Shown piece by piece: positions 48,898 through 60,499 of a DNA stretch of 64,000 nucleotides. The stretch covers positions 65,147,675 to 65,211,674 of the forward strand of contig OY997594.1 in assembly GCA_963921825.1 (NCBI GenBank), written 5' to 3'. Within the stretch, counting starts at the first letter, position 1, and every line of letters starts with the position of its first letter. The position numbers were made by a program, and so were the translations under genes. This DNA is from Erodium maritimum. Its lineage: Eukaryota; Streptophyta; Magnoliopsida; Geraniales; Geraniaceae. A model generated the notes under the pieces. It was not told the origin of the DNA, did not search any database, and saw only the letters and a list, made by a program, of their open reading frames with translations.

Positions 48898-49591
48898 TTA
48901 GAAGAACAAATATAATGATCTCAATATGCTTTTCCTTTTCTGCTTTGTGATAATACTGATATTGCTATATATAGTTCTGTGTAGGTTATTGTAGAACAAT
49001 TCATATAAGCAAGTAATAGCTATTGTTTGTTTTCCTGTGATGTTGGATTACTTATTTACATTGCAAGCGAATACTAACAGAACATCTGGTAAACAGAGAT
49101 TTAAAATAGAGTACAAACAATAGTAATTACATGTACACTAGATAATAATTACACTTACACAGCATAATAATTGTAAAAACCCAAATAGCAAGTAAAAACT
49201 TTGAATGATATCTTCTTGTGTAATAATAAATTTGAAAAGATTTACATTTTTTTGGTGTGATTATTATGTGTTTATATTTTAAGAATATATAATTGTATTG
49301 AAATTTGATCCTATATATTATCTGGAATCAACAAGCTTAACTAATAGTTGACCACTTATTAGTTGTGTACCTCAACATATGTTACATATCCCTTATTTGC
49401 AACTAACAAGGTTAACCCACTTTACAAAACCACCGTTTACAATCATATAAACTGTCACATAATACTCTTTTGTGAAACTCAATCCGATTTATGTATGATT
49501 TAAATAAGATTTACAGGTAACAGAATATATGGATTTTGATCAGTAAAATTTACACGACAACATAATCAACCGTACATTTTTAGTATTCACA
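48898..49591. other. Intergenic DNA between convergent genes
   Basis: 3' UTRs of the DnaJ-C28-like and VPS37 genes plus AT-rich sequence. No further gene is seen. Confidence 0.6.
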
Positions 49592-51801
49592 TTAGACAAT
49601 TGATGTTTTGGCAGTGAGATGAGTGAGTGCTCGTCTATGGTAAGTTATCCTGAGCTTCTTGTATTTCTGAACAAAGGCTGCAAGACCAATATCTCCTTCA
49701 AGAAGCTCCTTGTGTAAAGTTTCAGACTCCTCATCTGTCTTATTCATTGCTTCTGCAAATCAAAGTTACTTCCTCAGCATCAAAACTAAATTTTCAAAGG
49801 TACCCTACCCATAATCTAATGACCCCGAGACAAGGTTATTGTACATGATTGGCATGTTATTTACCTTGAAGCCGTTGGAGCAGAGACATTGGTGAATAGA
49901 GCTTCAAGGCCTCTTCTTTCTGTTTCTCAAGCTCATTTACTCTCTCTTGTGCAGCAGCAAGCTCGGTCGTCCGAATTATCATGCACTGTGAGCACATAAG
50001 CAGAACATTATCAGTGTTCCACATTCCCACTCTCAAGTCATGTAATGAAAACTGCATAGAACTTCACCTGGTTCCGAAGCTCCATTATGTAAGGTTCCTT
50101 TTCCAGGTTCTCCCCTACAGTGCCATAAAAGTAAAAAGAGAAATTAGAGTTTATATCCTGAAGCAATTTCATATGGAGATGTTAATAAAGTCGGCAATTC
50201 AAGTACTCACTGGCAAGATGCAGAGTCTCCTTCAGAAGCTCGTCCTTAACCTGATGATGATTATCACCAAAAGAAAAAAAATAATCAGAATGGTCGTATA
50301 CTCTTCATACCAATTCCAATCATCCAATGTAATTTACAAGATGCAGTAGCCAGTGAGGAAGCTCAAAGATACGATAGAACCAATCATTGGGATGTGATCT
50401 TGTAGCCCATCAGAAGATGGCAAACACACATGTGACTTGAAATATTGCAATGTGCGTGGGTGAGTGCGTGAAGAGAGAGGAGGCTTAGCCCGTAAAAATA
50501 TTCAAACTCGATGGTAGAAGGATTGAGCCAAGAAGAAAAATGGGAAAATTTGAAGCTCAAAATGAAAATAAACCACAGGAAGAAGCTTACATTGTTTTGG
50601 ATTTTAACCTCATCAAGCGAGAATAAAAATTGTTGATAGGCATTCTTGTCTGCCAAAAGTTTCCGCAACTCATCAACACTATAAGAAAAGAAGGAAAATG
50701 ATCAGAAACAAGTGCAGAAACAGTAACATGCTATAATATTAAACTTCAACACATTAACAAAGTGGATCAGTACTGTGGATAATATATATCTTAAAAGTCT
50801 TTATTTGGTTTCTGACTAGGAAATTGTAAAGATGAATATGGAGATCATGCATCACGACCCGCACCTTTTGTCCTTTAGAACATTAATAATTCCCGCTACT
50901 CCAGCAGGTGAAACATGTGATGGAGACTGAGTCCTCTCAGCTGGCCTTTGCGAACTGAAGGCACCATAAGGGCTGCTACCTGGGGTTGAGGGACGAGAAG
51001 AAGTTGGAGTGCTAGCTACAGATGAAGAATACCAAGACTGTGATGATTCCTGCGGACGTGACTGAGCTTCTGGCTCTTGTGAGCCCCTGCATTATAATCA
51101 ATGTAACTTCAATCATTAGAGCATGACGATGCAGAGGGAAGTAGATATAAACCCCAAAACAAGTACCTAAAACGCAACAAAACCACTCAAATTGTGATCG
51201 TGTAGAATCATAGTTCAAGGACAAGTGAGAACACAAACTGTGCCACTGATGTATGAGCAGAAAATCGGAAAGCCTCAAGCAATTGGCTTCAAATTTGAAC
51301 TACCAAAACAGTAACAGATTTCAAAATCTGAATATGGTTCAGCATTTTGATACAAGTCTACAATGCTTTTTCAAGCTATCTCTAAACATTACTCAAAAGC
51401 ATATTTTAAGCTATCACAGACCAAATTAACAAAAAAATTAGAGACTAACTTTACATAAACAACAATTGAACAAAAATCTATCCTTGGTAATGAACTCTGG
51501 AGCTTAAAATGAAGCTCACATAATCTTTCAATCAAATATACCAAATAAATGATAAACTATTCAAAAATTACAATGCAAAAATATACATGAACTATAAACT
51601 CGCAAACACAACCCAATTAATCACAAATTAGTAAGCCCTAGCATCACAGAAATGACAAAAACCACCAAATTCGAGTTCGTCGTTCCAAACACAATCACGT
51701 CAATCCAACGAAGAAACCGATAAATCGATCATTGAATTGCAACATGCAGAATCCAGAAACAGTAGGAAAATACAATAAAAGCGATACCAGAACTTGAACA
51801 T
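49592..51801 (-). CDS. VPS37: Vacuolar protein sorting-associated protein 37 (ESCRT-I subunit)
   Basis: Seven exons give 230 residues: 51788-51801, 50865-51086, 50591-50678, 50211-50250, 50068-50114, 49865-49985 and 49592-49752. The first exon is only 14 bp (MFKFW), a plant VPS37 hallmark. A Ser/Pro-rich linker follows (SSSVASTPTSSRPSTPGSS), then the Mod(r) coiled-coil domain: VDELRKLLADKNAYQQFLFS, ENLEKEPYIMELRNQ, TTELAAAQERVNELEKQKEE and AAFVQKYKKLR. VPS37 joins VPS23 and VPS28 in ESCRT-I, which sorts ubiquitinated cargo at multivesicular bodies. All junction phases agree and the gene looks intact. An in-frame upstream ATG at 51939 would add 46 residues; family starts favour 51801. Confidence 0.94.
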
Positions 51802-52164
51802 CGCCTGAAGAATAGGTCGTCGATCGAAAAACTCGATAACGAGGGTCGAGAAATCAACAAAAAATATTATTCTGTAATCGTCTGAGCAATCGGGGCTCGG
51901 ATCGAAGACCTTCCCTTCAGGTCGTCCTCTTCTGTACAACTTGGAGTTTGATCAGACAAAGAAGCAAGCCTCAATGTCTTTTTCTTCCTCTCTTTTTTCT
52001 AAATGGTTTTGTAATTTCAACAAGAGGGTGTTTTCGTCTTTATCACATCCATGCGTGATTAATAAACGCGTAGCAGGAGCGTGGAGAAGATAACATCGCG
52101 GGAAATGAGGATAATATGTTACGAGTTCAGTTAATACCGTTAAAGTAAACTGATTTTTGTTTTA

Positions 52165-52595
52165 TACTACATATTATTCCATTTCACTATCTTAAAATTG
52201 TAGATTCTAAAATTATTAAGTCATTTTTTCTCTCTTTACTTTGGAGTTTTAAAATTTTCAAATTAGTACTTCTGTTCATTCAAATTCAGAAAATGGTCAT
52301 ATAAACTATACATGACCCTATTCTTTTTAAATGTCAGAAACGTACTTAAAGATTCAAACCTTAATATCCATCTTTCTTCTTCTTCTTCAATATCTTATTC
52401 TTCTTTTTTAATGACATGATTTTGAAAATTTGGTTGTTAGTGAGGATATTATAAACTTTTTACGTGTTTTTGAAGAAAATTAGCGCCGATACCTAAATTG
52501 AAACAAACGAAACTTTAAGATAGCAAAAAGAAAAAAAGATTTAGGGTATTAAATTTAGAATCCCATAATCGCAAGATAGTGAGATGGAATCATCT
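52165..52595. mobile_element. MITE related to the one at 21443
   Basis: Left end ATTCCATTTCACTATCTTA pairs with the complement of AGATAGTGAGATGGAAT at the right. The internal block TTGAAAATTTGGTTGTTAGT matches the MITE at 21443-21873. Microsatellite-like TTCTTCTTC lies inside. No coding content. Confidence 0.65.
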
Positions 52596-52976
52596 CTTTA
52601 TGTTACATCGATTAAGTTTTATTTTATTTGATTTTTTATTTATCATATGACACTAAATGTTACTTTAAATTTCATTAGAAACATATTGTTCAACTAGGAT
52701 TGAATGTATCAAAAGTTAATAAAAAAAAAGGTTCTTATTTCATTTCAAATTCTAACTATTGTCGGGTGTTCCAAAAATCGGCCTTAGGTGGGGATTAATC
52801 GACGCCTAAGCGAATATTTTTAGAACACCGACCTAATTTTAGCAAGTCCGACGACTTTAGGAGGATTTGAAAAAAGTGGGCCAGGTAGGCAGGGATTAAT
52901 CAGCGCTTAGACAAGAATTCTTACCACACTAGTCTTATTTATATATTTTTATCTTAAATATTTATTATTAGTCGTT

Positions 52977-53234
52977 TTATATATCTCTTATCATTATTAT
53001 TATTATTATTATTACATATCTTAAATATATGTAATTTTTATTCCTAAAATTAATCATAAAGCTAATAATTATAAATGATAGACACTTACTTCTTGTGGAT
53101 GAAAGCGTTGCGGAACTTCGACCAGTACTTCCCCCGACCTCGACGACGTTGACCCAGGTCAACACCAGATGCAACTCTTCATCGTCAGACCAAAAGGGAC
53201 CGGTTGCTGAAAAAGACAACGTCATTGCAAACAC
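52977..53234 (-). pseudogene. Harbinger-type Myb/SANT protein, N-terminal fragment
   Basis: On the minus strand a short frame reads FSATGPFWSDDEELHLVLTW, resembling the start of the Myb/SANT-like partner protein of PIF/Harbinger elements. It stops soon after, and no transposase is near. Assignment rests on about 25 residues. Confidence 0.45.
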
Positions 53235-53298
53235 GAGATAAATTTTAGAGAATTTGAGAGAGAGCTGGAGAGATTTTGAGAGGTGTGATTTTTTGAGA

Positions 53299-53314
53299 GG
53301 GGGGGGGGGGGGGG
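53299..53314. repeat. Homopolymer of 16 G
   Basis: An uninterrupted G run lies in the leader of the 52977-53234 remnant (a C run on that strand). Such runs are rare in AT-rich plant DNA and error-prone in sequencing. Confidence 0.9.
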
Positions 53315-53381
53315 CTTCATCGTGGCTGCGACGACGTGACGCATACTATTCTTCGAATAGTGTGCGTGTACGAAAACCAGA

Positions 53382-54738
53382 GCATCGTGAATTCGATAAA
53401 AAAAATTGAAAAAACGAAAAAACTTCAACTAATTTTATTGTTCATATTAAAAACTCGGTTACAACTTGTAGGCTATATCAGATAGACATCAAGCGTTTCC
53501 TTAGGCTTTCCATGATTGAGGCACGAGAGGACCGTTGCTTCGCGGTAATCTGCGAGGTATCTTGACTCTATAATGCCATCAACATTTGCATGATTTCTTC
53601 CTACATCATTTCTTTTCTTGTAGTGATCTGAGCTTGGGTCTTAGTCATTGCAGCCTGACGGTTTCCAAAGACTTGAAGGAACTGAACTGTTTCGGGTGCA
53701 ACGACCGAGTCCGCCTCCACTAGCAGTTTTCGTCTAACCTTGTATGTTTGGTTGCTTCACTTGCAGCGTCTAGGTCAATGTCAACATCACATTGCGGCGT
53801 CTTGCGGTTCTTCCACACCGGTAACCTCTTCACGTTTTCTCAAACATGCTTCGAAGCAAATTCGTGATTCTCCTCTTTCTTGTACGCCCTTTCACCGGCT
53901 GTCATGATGTTAGTGTCGCATCTCCCACTAACGACTGCGTCATCAAACCCTGAATATTTCTCTTAGAATTTAGTCAGTTTTCTGTTGATCGGATGCCAAT
54001 GGTCCTTGCAATTCTTCAAGGATCGGAATGGATCGGTTTCTTTCCTCGTCGACTCGAATTTAGCTCCGACCTTTTTCCAGTACGTGTCATTCTTTTGGTT
54101 CTTCCTTGTGATGCTATCCAGAGACTGGTTGAGCCACGCCCTCGCCAATCGTTCCTCCTCCTCGATGCTCCATTTCAGCCGCGGACATGGAGTCGGTGTG
54201 GTGCAAGCTTCTTCCCCTTCCTTTTCGGTTGATTGTCCGGAGCAGATTGCTCGTTCGGGCTTTGCAATGGTGGTCATTGGGAATGTTGAAGCGGGTTGAA
54301 CTGTGAGGGCATGGATTGGTTCGGTTGGAAGAGGGAGGAGTAGATTCGATGTGACATGTGAGCTTTTCTTGCGTGTGCACCGAGTCCTCGACGTTGAAGT
54401 CGTCCAAGATGAACTCAATGTTGGAGGGGTCGGTTATTGGGGAATCGATATAGAAAAAATTAGAGCAAAAGAAGAGAAGAATAGAAGAGAGAGTGTGTAG
54501 AAGAGAGGTATGAATTTGGGGTAGGGGTGATTGTGTATTTATAGAAAAAAATTATGTTTTTTTTAATTATGGCGTCGTCACGTGTTGGCGTGGGACATGC
54601 CCGACGACTAACCGTTGGGACAACGACGACACATCGTGTCGCTGTAGGATTCTGAGGCGACAAACTACGACGGATGTCCAAACCATAACTCCAACGACGG
54701 TTAGCCGTCACAACAACGACCACTAGAGTTGCTCTAGT
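53382..54738 (-). mobile_element. PIF/Harbinger element remnant with Myb/SANT ORF1
   Basis: The minus-strand frames carry KWSIEEEERLARAWLNQSLD, YWKKVGAKFESTRKETDPFR and NCKDHWHPINRKLTKF, the Myb/SANT-like DNA-binding protein that PIF/Harbinger elements encode beside the transposase. The N-terminal part is split between two frames. A minus-strand TATAAATA (54536-54543) precedes it, and the right end reads CGACCACTAGAGTTGCTCTA (about 54719-54738). The region beyond the TATA box (54545-54700) resembles the right end of the Harbinger element at 13217-13404, so the two look like one family. The left end AGAGCATCGTGAATTCG near 53381 is tentative. Confidence 0.7.
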
Positions 54739-54831
54739 GTCTAAAAATCCTCACCGTCCAATTAATGCTTAGTGCTCTTTATAACTGGGTCAAATGGAGG
54801 GTTTTAATTTATAAAAACCATTCAACATTTA

Positions 54832-56756
54832 AAATGACTAAATTACAAATACCTACCCCAAACTTGTAGCGTTTAACTGATACCTACTTTAAAGTATTTT
54901 ATAACTGATACATACTCCGATGTTTAGTTAAATAACAAATAGCCTAAGCTGTCAATTAAAATGACGAAAATGCCTTATTGATTTTTTAAATCAAACTGGA
55001 GTGATTATTTAAATAAAATTGAAGTGATCTAATAAATAAATATATATATAACAAAGTGATTTTTAAAATATTTTTTAAGTAATTATTGAAGCGTAGTTAA
55101 AGGTATTTTTATCATTTTAATTGATGATTTGGACTATTTGTTATATAACTAAACATCGTAGTAGTATAAAGTAACATTGACCGTGAAAGGGTGCAACCGC
55201 CGCACCTGTTGGTCCTGTTGGTGATCAATCACCATGGAGGATCTACGGGTTTGGTCTTGGATCTCTTGGCTTTGTTGGTGCTGTTTGCATGACTTGCTTG
55301 GAGCAGTTTTTGAGGGAGGCAAGCGGCGCTATGCCGCTGTTAGTTTGGGGATTAAGCACCCCAACATGTCTCCCTTTGGACGTCCGATCAAGGTGTGGGT
55401 GTTTTGTACTCTTTTGCAGGTTTTAACCAGCGAAAGGATGAGAGCTGCGATGAGAGCCGGCCTTAATTATGGTGTTTTGGGGTTGGAATCGGAGATTAAC
55501 AAACAATTGGGTTTTAGCATAATGACGCCGCAGGCTTTCCTCCCACTAGGGTTGGATGAGCTTTTGCAATTCCATGGCAGGGGAGCCAAGACAACCCTCC
55601 TTTCTGCTCATGTTTCCACGCCGGAGGGAGTAGGGCGGCTGTTGCAGTCTTCTCTCCAGTGCGTGGCCGCTCTCCCTCAGTGCCCAAAGCCAACGGAGAT
55701 CGAAGGCTCTACAGATGGGGCGGGGGAGGGTCTTGTGTATCTCGATAAGCCGGCGATGGTGGCCGGATCAGGAGATCCGGGAAAGAATGTTGTTGTCACA
55801 GATGGAGAATTATGGGAATCTAGTCGGGGTGAGACACCGGGGCAGAGGCAGTCTCGAACACCGGTGGTGGCCGACGGCTGGTCGCATACTATAGCGGCCC
55901 GGATTCGCTGGACGCCGGGGAGGGGTCCACGCCCTCGGTTTGGGAGGGGCGCGGGAACGGGACGGGTTAGGGCTGGAGGGGCAGACCCGTGGGGGTGGCC
56001 GGGAATGGTGCCGGGGACGACGACTCTTGTGCCGGTGGTGGAGGTGTCCTCGGACACGGAGGCCACGACGGAGGAGTCGGCGGCGGCGGTAGCTTGGCGA
56101 AGAAGCAAGGGCAAGGGAGTATTGCTAGAGAACCCTAACCCTAATGGGTCGACTCTGGGCCTTGGGGATGAGATGAGCGGTACGAATGGGCTCATGCAGG
56201 ATGATGTAGCAGCGGCGGGGGGCCACAAGCACCCCCGCCTCCAGGAATGAGCTTGAGGTGGTCCAGGAAGGGGGTGGTCGACTGTGACCCCTTCCTGGTG
56301 AGCAGATGGCGAGGGTACCATCGACAGTCGTATTATGTCTCCCCTACCAGTCCGGTGTCAGCATTCCCGCGTTCAGGAGCCCTAACATTATCAGTCAAGG
56401 GAGGACGACGCACGCTGACTCACCGGGGGAGATGGCAGTCCACCAGTATTCCCCTCTCACTCGGCTGGCTCGGGCAGTGCCATATGGTAGAAGCATGCTG
56501 TATCGGTTTCCAGGGTTCCGCTGGAAGCTACCGCAAATATCCCCCTTCAACCGCCCTTAAACATCGAGCAACTTTTACTTTATGTTATTGCTTTCTGTTA
56601 TTTAGTTAGAGTTTCTCCTGTAAGATGGGTACAATTATGTACTCATCACACTATTTTTTTTTCTTCAGAAAACATCGTAGTAGGTATAAGTTAAAAAAAA
56701 CTTTAAATTAAATATTAGTTAAACGTTATAAGTTTAAGTTATGTGTAATTTACTCT
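54832..56756. mobile_element. Foldback MITE split by retroposon copy 2
   Basis: Left arm 54832-55000 (ACTAAATTACAAATACCTAC; GTTTAACTGATACCTACTTT; TAACAAATAGCCTAAGCTGT) pairs with the complement of the right arm, which runs 55085-55164 and then resumes at 56670-56756 (TATAAGTTAAAAAAAACTTT; GTAATTTACTC). Without the insert the element is about 420 bp with long inverted arms and no coding content. Confidence 0.78.
55165..56669 (+). mobile_element. Short retroposon copy 2 (14-bp target duplication) with a 338-codon ORF
   Basis: The 1505-bp insert is flanked by AAACATCGTAGTAG at 55151-55164 and 56670-56683. An uninterrupted frame, 55234-56250, starts MEDLRVWSWISWLCWCCLHD and ends AAAGGHKHPRLQE. 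Its middle and end are Gly/Arg/Pro-rich (GRGPRPRFGRGAGTGRVRAG), as in LINE ORF1 tails, but it has no zinc knuckle or RT. The 350 bp after the frame match copy 1. It ends near a T-rich stretch rather than a clean poly-A tail. It is much GC-richer than its host MITE. Confidence 0.72.
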
Positions 56757-56957
56757 TTAAAAGAATAAAAAGGGTAAAAACTCTTGTTCCCTTCAGTTTT
56801 TCATTCTTCACAACTGGGCGACCTAATCTGCATCTTCCTGCATACAGAGACAACGAGCTCAACGACCGGCTTCCCCCAATTCCACTTCTTCTTCTCCGCA
56901 ACCCCCAATTCCAACAATTTGGCACCGGAAGCTTTCACGTCACGTCGTCGGAGATAG

Positions 56958-57316
56958 GTATTTCCCCTCAATTTTACTCCGCCCCTGTTATTTCGTTGTG
57001 TATCTGCTTGGCTGGTGTTCATTACTTAATTTGTGTTCTTAATCTATGAAAACATAGTCCAACGTTCAATTCCACTATTTCTAGAAATGATTCCAAGTCT
57101 ATTATGTTCTCTTACCCGTGCACAGCATTATAATTTATCATTTATCTTAAATTGTTCTACCTTGATGTTGAAAGTCAGTCCTTGCATTGTAGAAAATTTC
57201 ATGAACAAATTGTTCATGAGTTATTTACTTTTATTGTTGGTGATGCTTTTCATGATAGATGTCCATATTTTTCTGATCGATAAGTTTTGTTAATTTGTGT
57301 GCTCTCTGCTTGCCAG
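56958..57316 (+). other. Intron in the 5' leader of CWC15
   Basis: The leader exon ends GGAGATAG before GTATTT at 56958. The intron ends TTGCCAG at 57316, 23 bp before the start codon. It is inferred from splice-site sequence; leader introns are common in plant housekeeping genes. Confidence 0.6.
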
Positions 57317-57339
57317 CATCCTAAAATTTGTGAGAAGAC

Positions 57340-60038
57340 ATGACGACTGCAGCTCGACCCACATGGGCACCTGCAAAAGGTGGTGATGAACAAGGCGGAA
57401 CTCGAATTTTCGGCCCTTCTCAGAAATACTCTTCAAGGGACATCGCATCTCACACAACCTTAAAGCCCAGGTTAGTGTCTCTGTTTTCTCTTATGCATTA
57501 TGGTGATGTATTTCTGTAATAGTATCATTACATGACTATAACTCTCAAATATATCATGTACTTTATTTATTAATGTGCAAATAAAATTTGCAAAATCCTA
57601 AATTTGTTAGTGGAGTTTCTCCATATAAATATCCATGTGCATGCAATGCTCTCTGTTTGTGTGCCTGCTCATGCGTTTAGGGTAAAGAAGAGTCTCTAAA
57701 AGGCTAGCACATAGGATTCCCCAGTTGACCTTATTGCTCTGAACTACTGGTATTTTCTTGCTATCTAAGGAAACGGACTAAATTATCATCAACCTTGGTT
57801 CCGTGCCCTACATTTTCCTATTTCAAGCTCACTGCCCAAGCTCTCTTCAATTATCTGCAAGCTACTTCCCAAAAGTCCAATTATATCTTTCTATTTTTAT
57901 TGCTTGTAGACGTCTTTTTGGCGGTGTTCAGTAAATGGTGATCCTAGGAGATTAGGCTTTTACTTTAAAAAAATAATTCATTTGGTTAGTATTTGCATAA
58001 ATGAGAGACATGTTTAGCAAAGAAGAGATGAGGGACAGATCTTGAACAGTTTGTCAATGGAGGCAAAGTTATTAAAATAATGGGGTAATGGTGCAAAATT
58101 TTAAGTTAATGGGGGGATTTCAAAATAATTGTGGAGTCAACAAATTTTTCAAAACAATAAAGGATACATTTGGATTTTTTTGAGTGCATGCATATGCTGC
58201 AGATCTGTCCCTGGGGAGTGGACACTTTAGGTAGATATGTCAAACACCTTTCTTGTTGTTTTCAGCAGGTAGTAAGCCTCCTTCCGTTTTTAGGGAATGA
58301 TAGGACAAAGAGATTGTCAGAGTATAAGTTGCATACATATCACTGACTATTATAGATACATGCACATACATTTTTTTTTACTGCTTTTTGCTTGGTGAAC
58401 TGAAGTATGACAATTTCCATCAGAAACACTTTGATTTTGATAAGGATCAATTTGTATAGTCCGAACTAAGGATTCATTCAGGCATCTAATGCATCTGAAT
58501 CAAGGATCAGTTGTTTCATCATTCTAGACCACAACATTTGTCGTAATGTTAAATGTACGTAGTTGTTTATAAAAAGCACATGCATGTCTAGGTCTGGTTT
58601 GTAATATTCATGCTATTACATTACAGGAGGGAGGGACAAGACACTCAAGACGAGTTGCAGAAGAGGAATCTCCGAGATGAGCTAGAAGATCGTGAGCGAA
58701 GGCATTTTTCATCAAGGGACAAATCCTATAACGGTGGGATTCCTTGCTTATGATTATGTTCATACTGATTGTGGAGCCCCTTATAGTGCCTTCTTCCTTA
58801 CCATGGATTCCTCTTTTGTTGTTATTAAACCCTAAAATGTGCTTGTGTGTTTTTGGTTATAGATGATAGAGACAGAAGAAAGGGAGGACATCTGCTATTA
58901 GAGGGTGAGTGTTTTCTATTATCTGCTCGTCTGATGCCTGGAGTCACATATAGATGTATTTGTTATGTATACATTATGTTTAGAATAGATTAATAAGTAA
59001 TTGGAGCATTTCCTTATGGTATTGATGGCATGGGTTTACTTAGGTGCAAAGAGGGATGCTGAAGACCGCATTGTTCCTCGTAGTATTGATGCTGATGATT
59101 CTGATGTGGAGGTGAAAAGCGATGATGAAAGGTTCTTACCCTACCCAATGTATATTAATTATATTTTCTTGACTATTGATAATATGCATATTAATTCCAT
59201 TTGGTCATTGAGTTGTGTGGTGTGTCGTCTGATCACCTACTTCTATAGTTAATATAACCAAGGTTATCGAATTGAGGTTCAAATCGTGAACCGTTGGGTG
59301 TAATTTTTAAACCATTGGTTTGGGCATTTGGTCTCACTTTTTAACTGGGAAGGTGTTATGCAATATCTATCTTGGTGTATATAATCTACTTTTACAATGC
59401 TTCAACTTTCTAGTTATATTTTATGTGTTTCCGGAACATGTTATATGCATACAATTCCCTTCAATGTATAGTTGCTCAATATGCCAAACTTTGTTACATT
59501 TGTGGTTAGTGATGACGACGATGATGATGAGGATGACACAGAGGCACTCTTGGCCGAGCTGGAGCAAATAAAGAAGGAAAGACAAGAGGAGAACCTCCGC
59601 AAAGTAAGCATTATCAGAAGCTACCTTACCTTTTCTTACCATTTAAACAACATTTTTCACATTGTCGACATGTGCTATTTCCTTGTTTTTAATGTTAAAT
59701 GCCTTTGATACTTGATAAAGGAGCAACTGAGGCGGGAGGAAGAGCTTAAAGTCAAGGAAGCAGAACTCCTCCGAGGGAACCCTCTGCTGAACAATCCAAC
59801 AGCTTTAACTACTTTCAATGTGAAGAGAAGGTTTGTGTCCTGGAGGCCCAACTTGTTAATGTTTGGTTGAGAATTGAGATCATGTCATAGAACCTAAATG
59901 TGTGATTCTTTCAGGTGGGATGATGATGTGGTATTCAAGAACCAAACTCGTGGTGAAAGCAAGGCTCCCAAGCGCTTCATCAATGATACCATAAGGAATG
60001 ACTTTCACCGCAAATTTCTGCAGAGGTACATGAAGTAA
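57340..60038 (+). CDS. CWC15: Spliceosome-associated protein CWC15 homolog
   Basis: Seven coding exons give 231 residues: 57340-57470, 58627-58733, 58863-58904, 59044-59131, 59510-59603, 59721-59830 and 59915-60038. The start [20 protein letters not shown] is the conserved Cwf/Cwc15 N-terminus. The middle has an acidic run ([10 protein letters not shown]) followed by a coiled coil ([19 protein letters not shown]). The end is [32 protein letters not shown], the family's conserved C-terminus. CWC15 is part of the Prp19-related/NTC complex and helps form the active spliceosome in the nucleus. All phases agree; length matches the plant family (about 230). The gene looks intact. Confidence 0.95.
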
Positions 60039-60480
60039 ATATTTGCTTGGTTCCTGAGAACAGCCACACTACTGCATTTTCATCCTTGACTGGTCAAGAG
60101 TTATGTTAGCTGGATCTGTTTGTATGGTGACATGTAATAACAGTTAATCAAAAACAAAATACTCAGTTATTTTCATTTGAAGCATTATGTCGATCAGTAT
60201 TCTACTTGCTAAATGTCATTGTCTTTGAGAAGCCTTGGGTGCAGAACAGAGACTGTAGAATTTATCTGCTAGCCTGCTGATTTTTTTTTCTTTCTGTGGG
60301 TCATGTCTAAATTAGGATTATCTGGTTTTGAATTCAAGTAGTTAGCATAGAGCATGTACTTAACAGAGAGATGATAGTAAAGCTCGAGAAACGAAGATAA
60401 AAGGAATTTTTCTGACCTTCCCACTAAACAAATTCACCAAAAAGAAGCATATTTGGAACTGGCATGTAGACTCTTAGGTA
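60039..60480. other. Intergenic DNA downstream of CWC15
   Basis: 3' UTR of CWC15 followed by AT-rich sequence. No gene or repeat recognised. Confidence 0.5.
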
Positions 60481-60499
60481 TCAGATCAAATAAAGAGTG

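Noticed and set aside
52759-52920. A repeat with GGGATTAATC(G/A)(A/G)CGC(C/T)TA words
   Set aside because: Two imperfect copies are visible, but neither ends nor family could be established.
55234-56250. A host gene for a 338-residue Gly/Arg-rich protein
   Set aside because: The frame lies wholly inside an insert with a 14-bp target duplication and shares downstream sequence with another insert, so a mobile origin is more likely.
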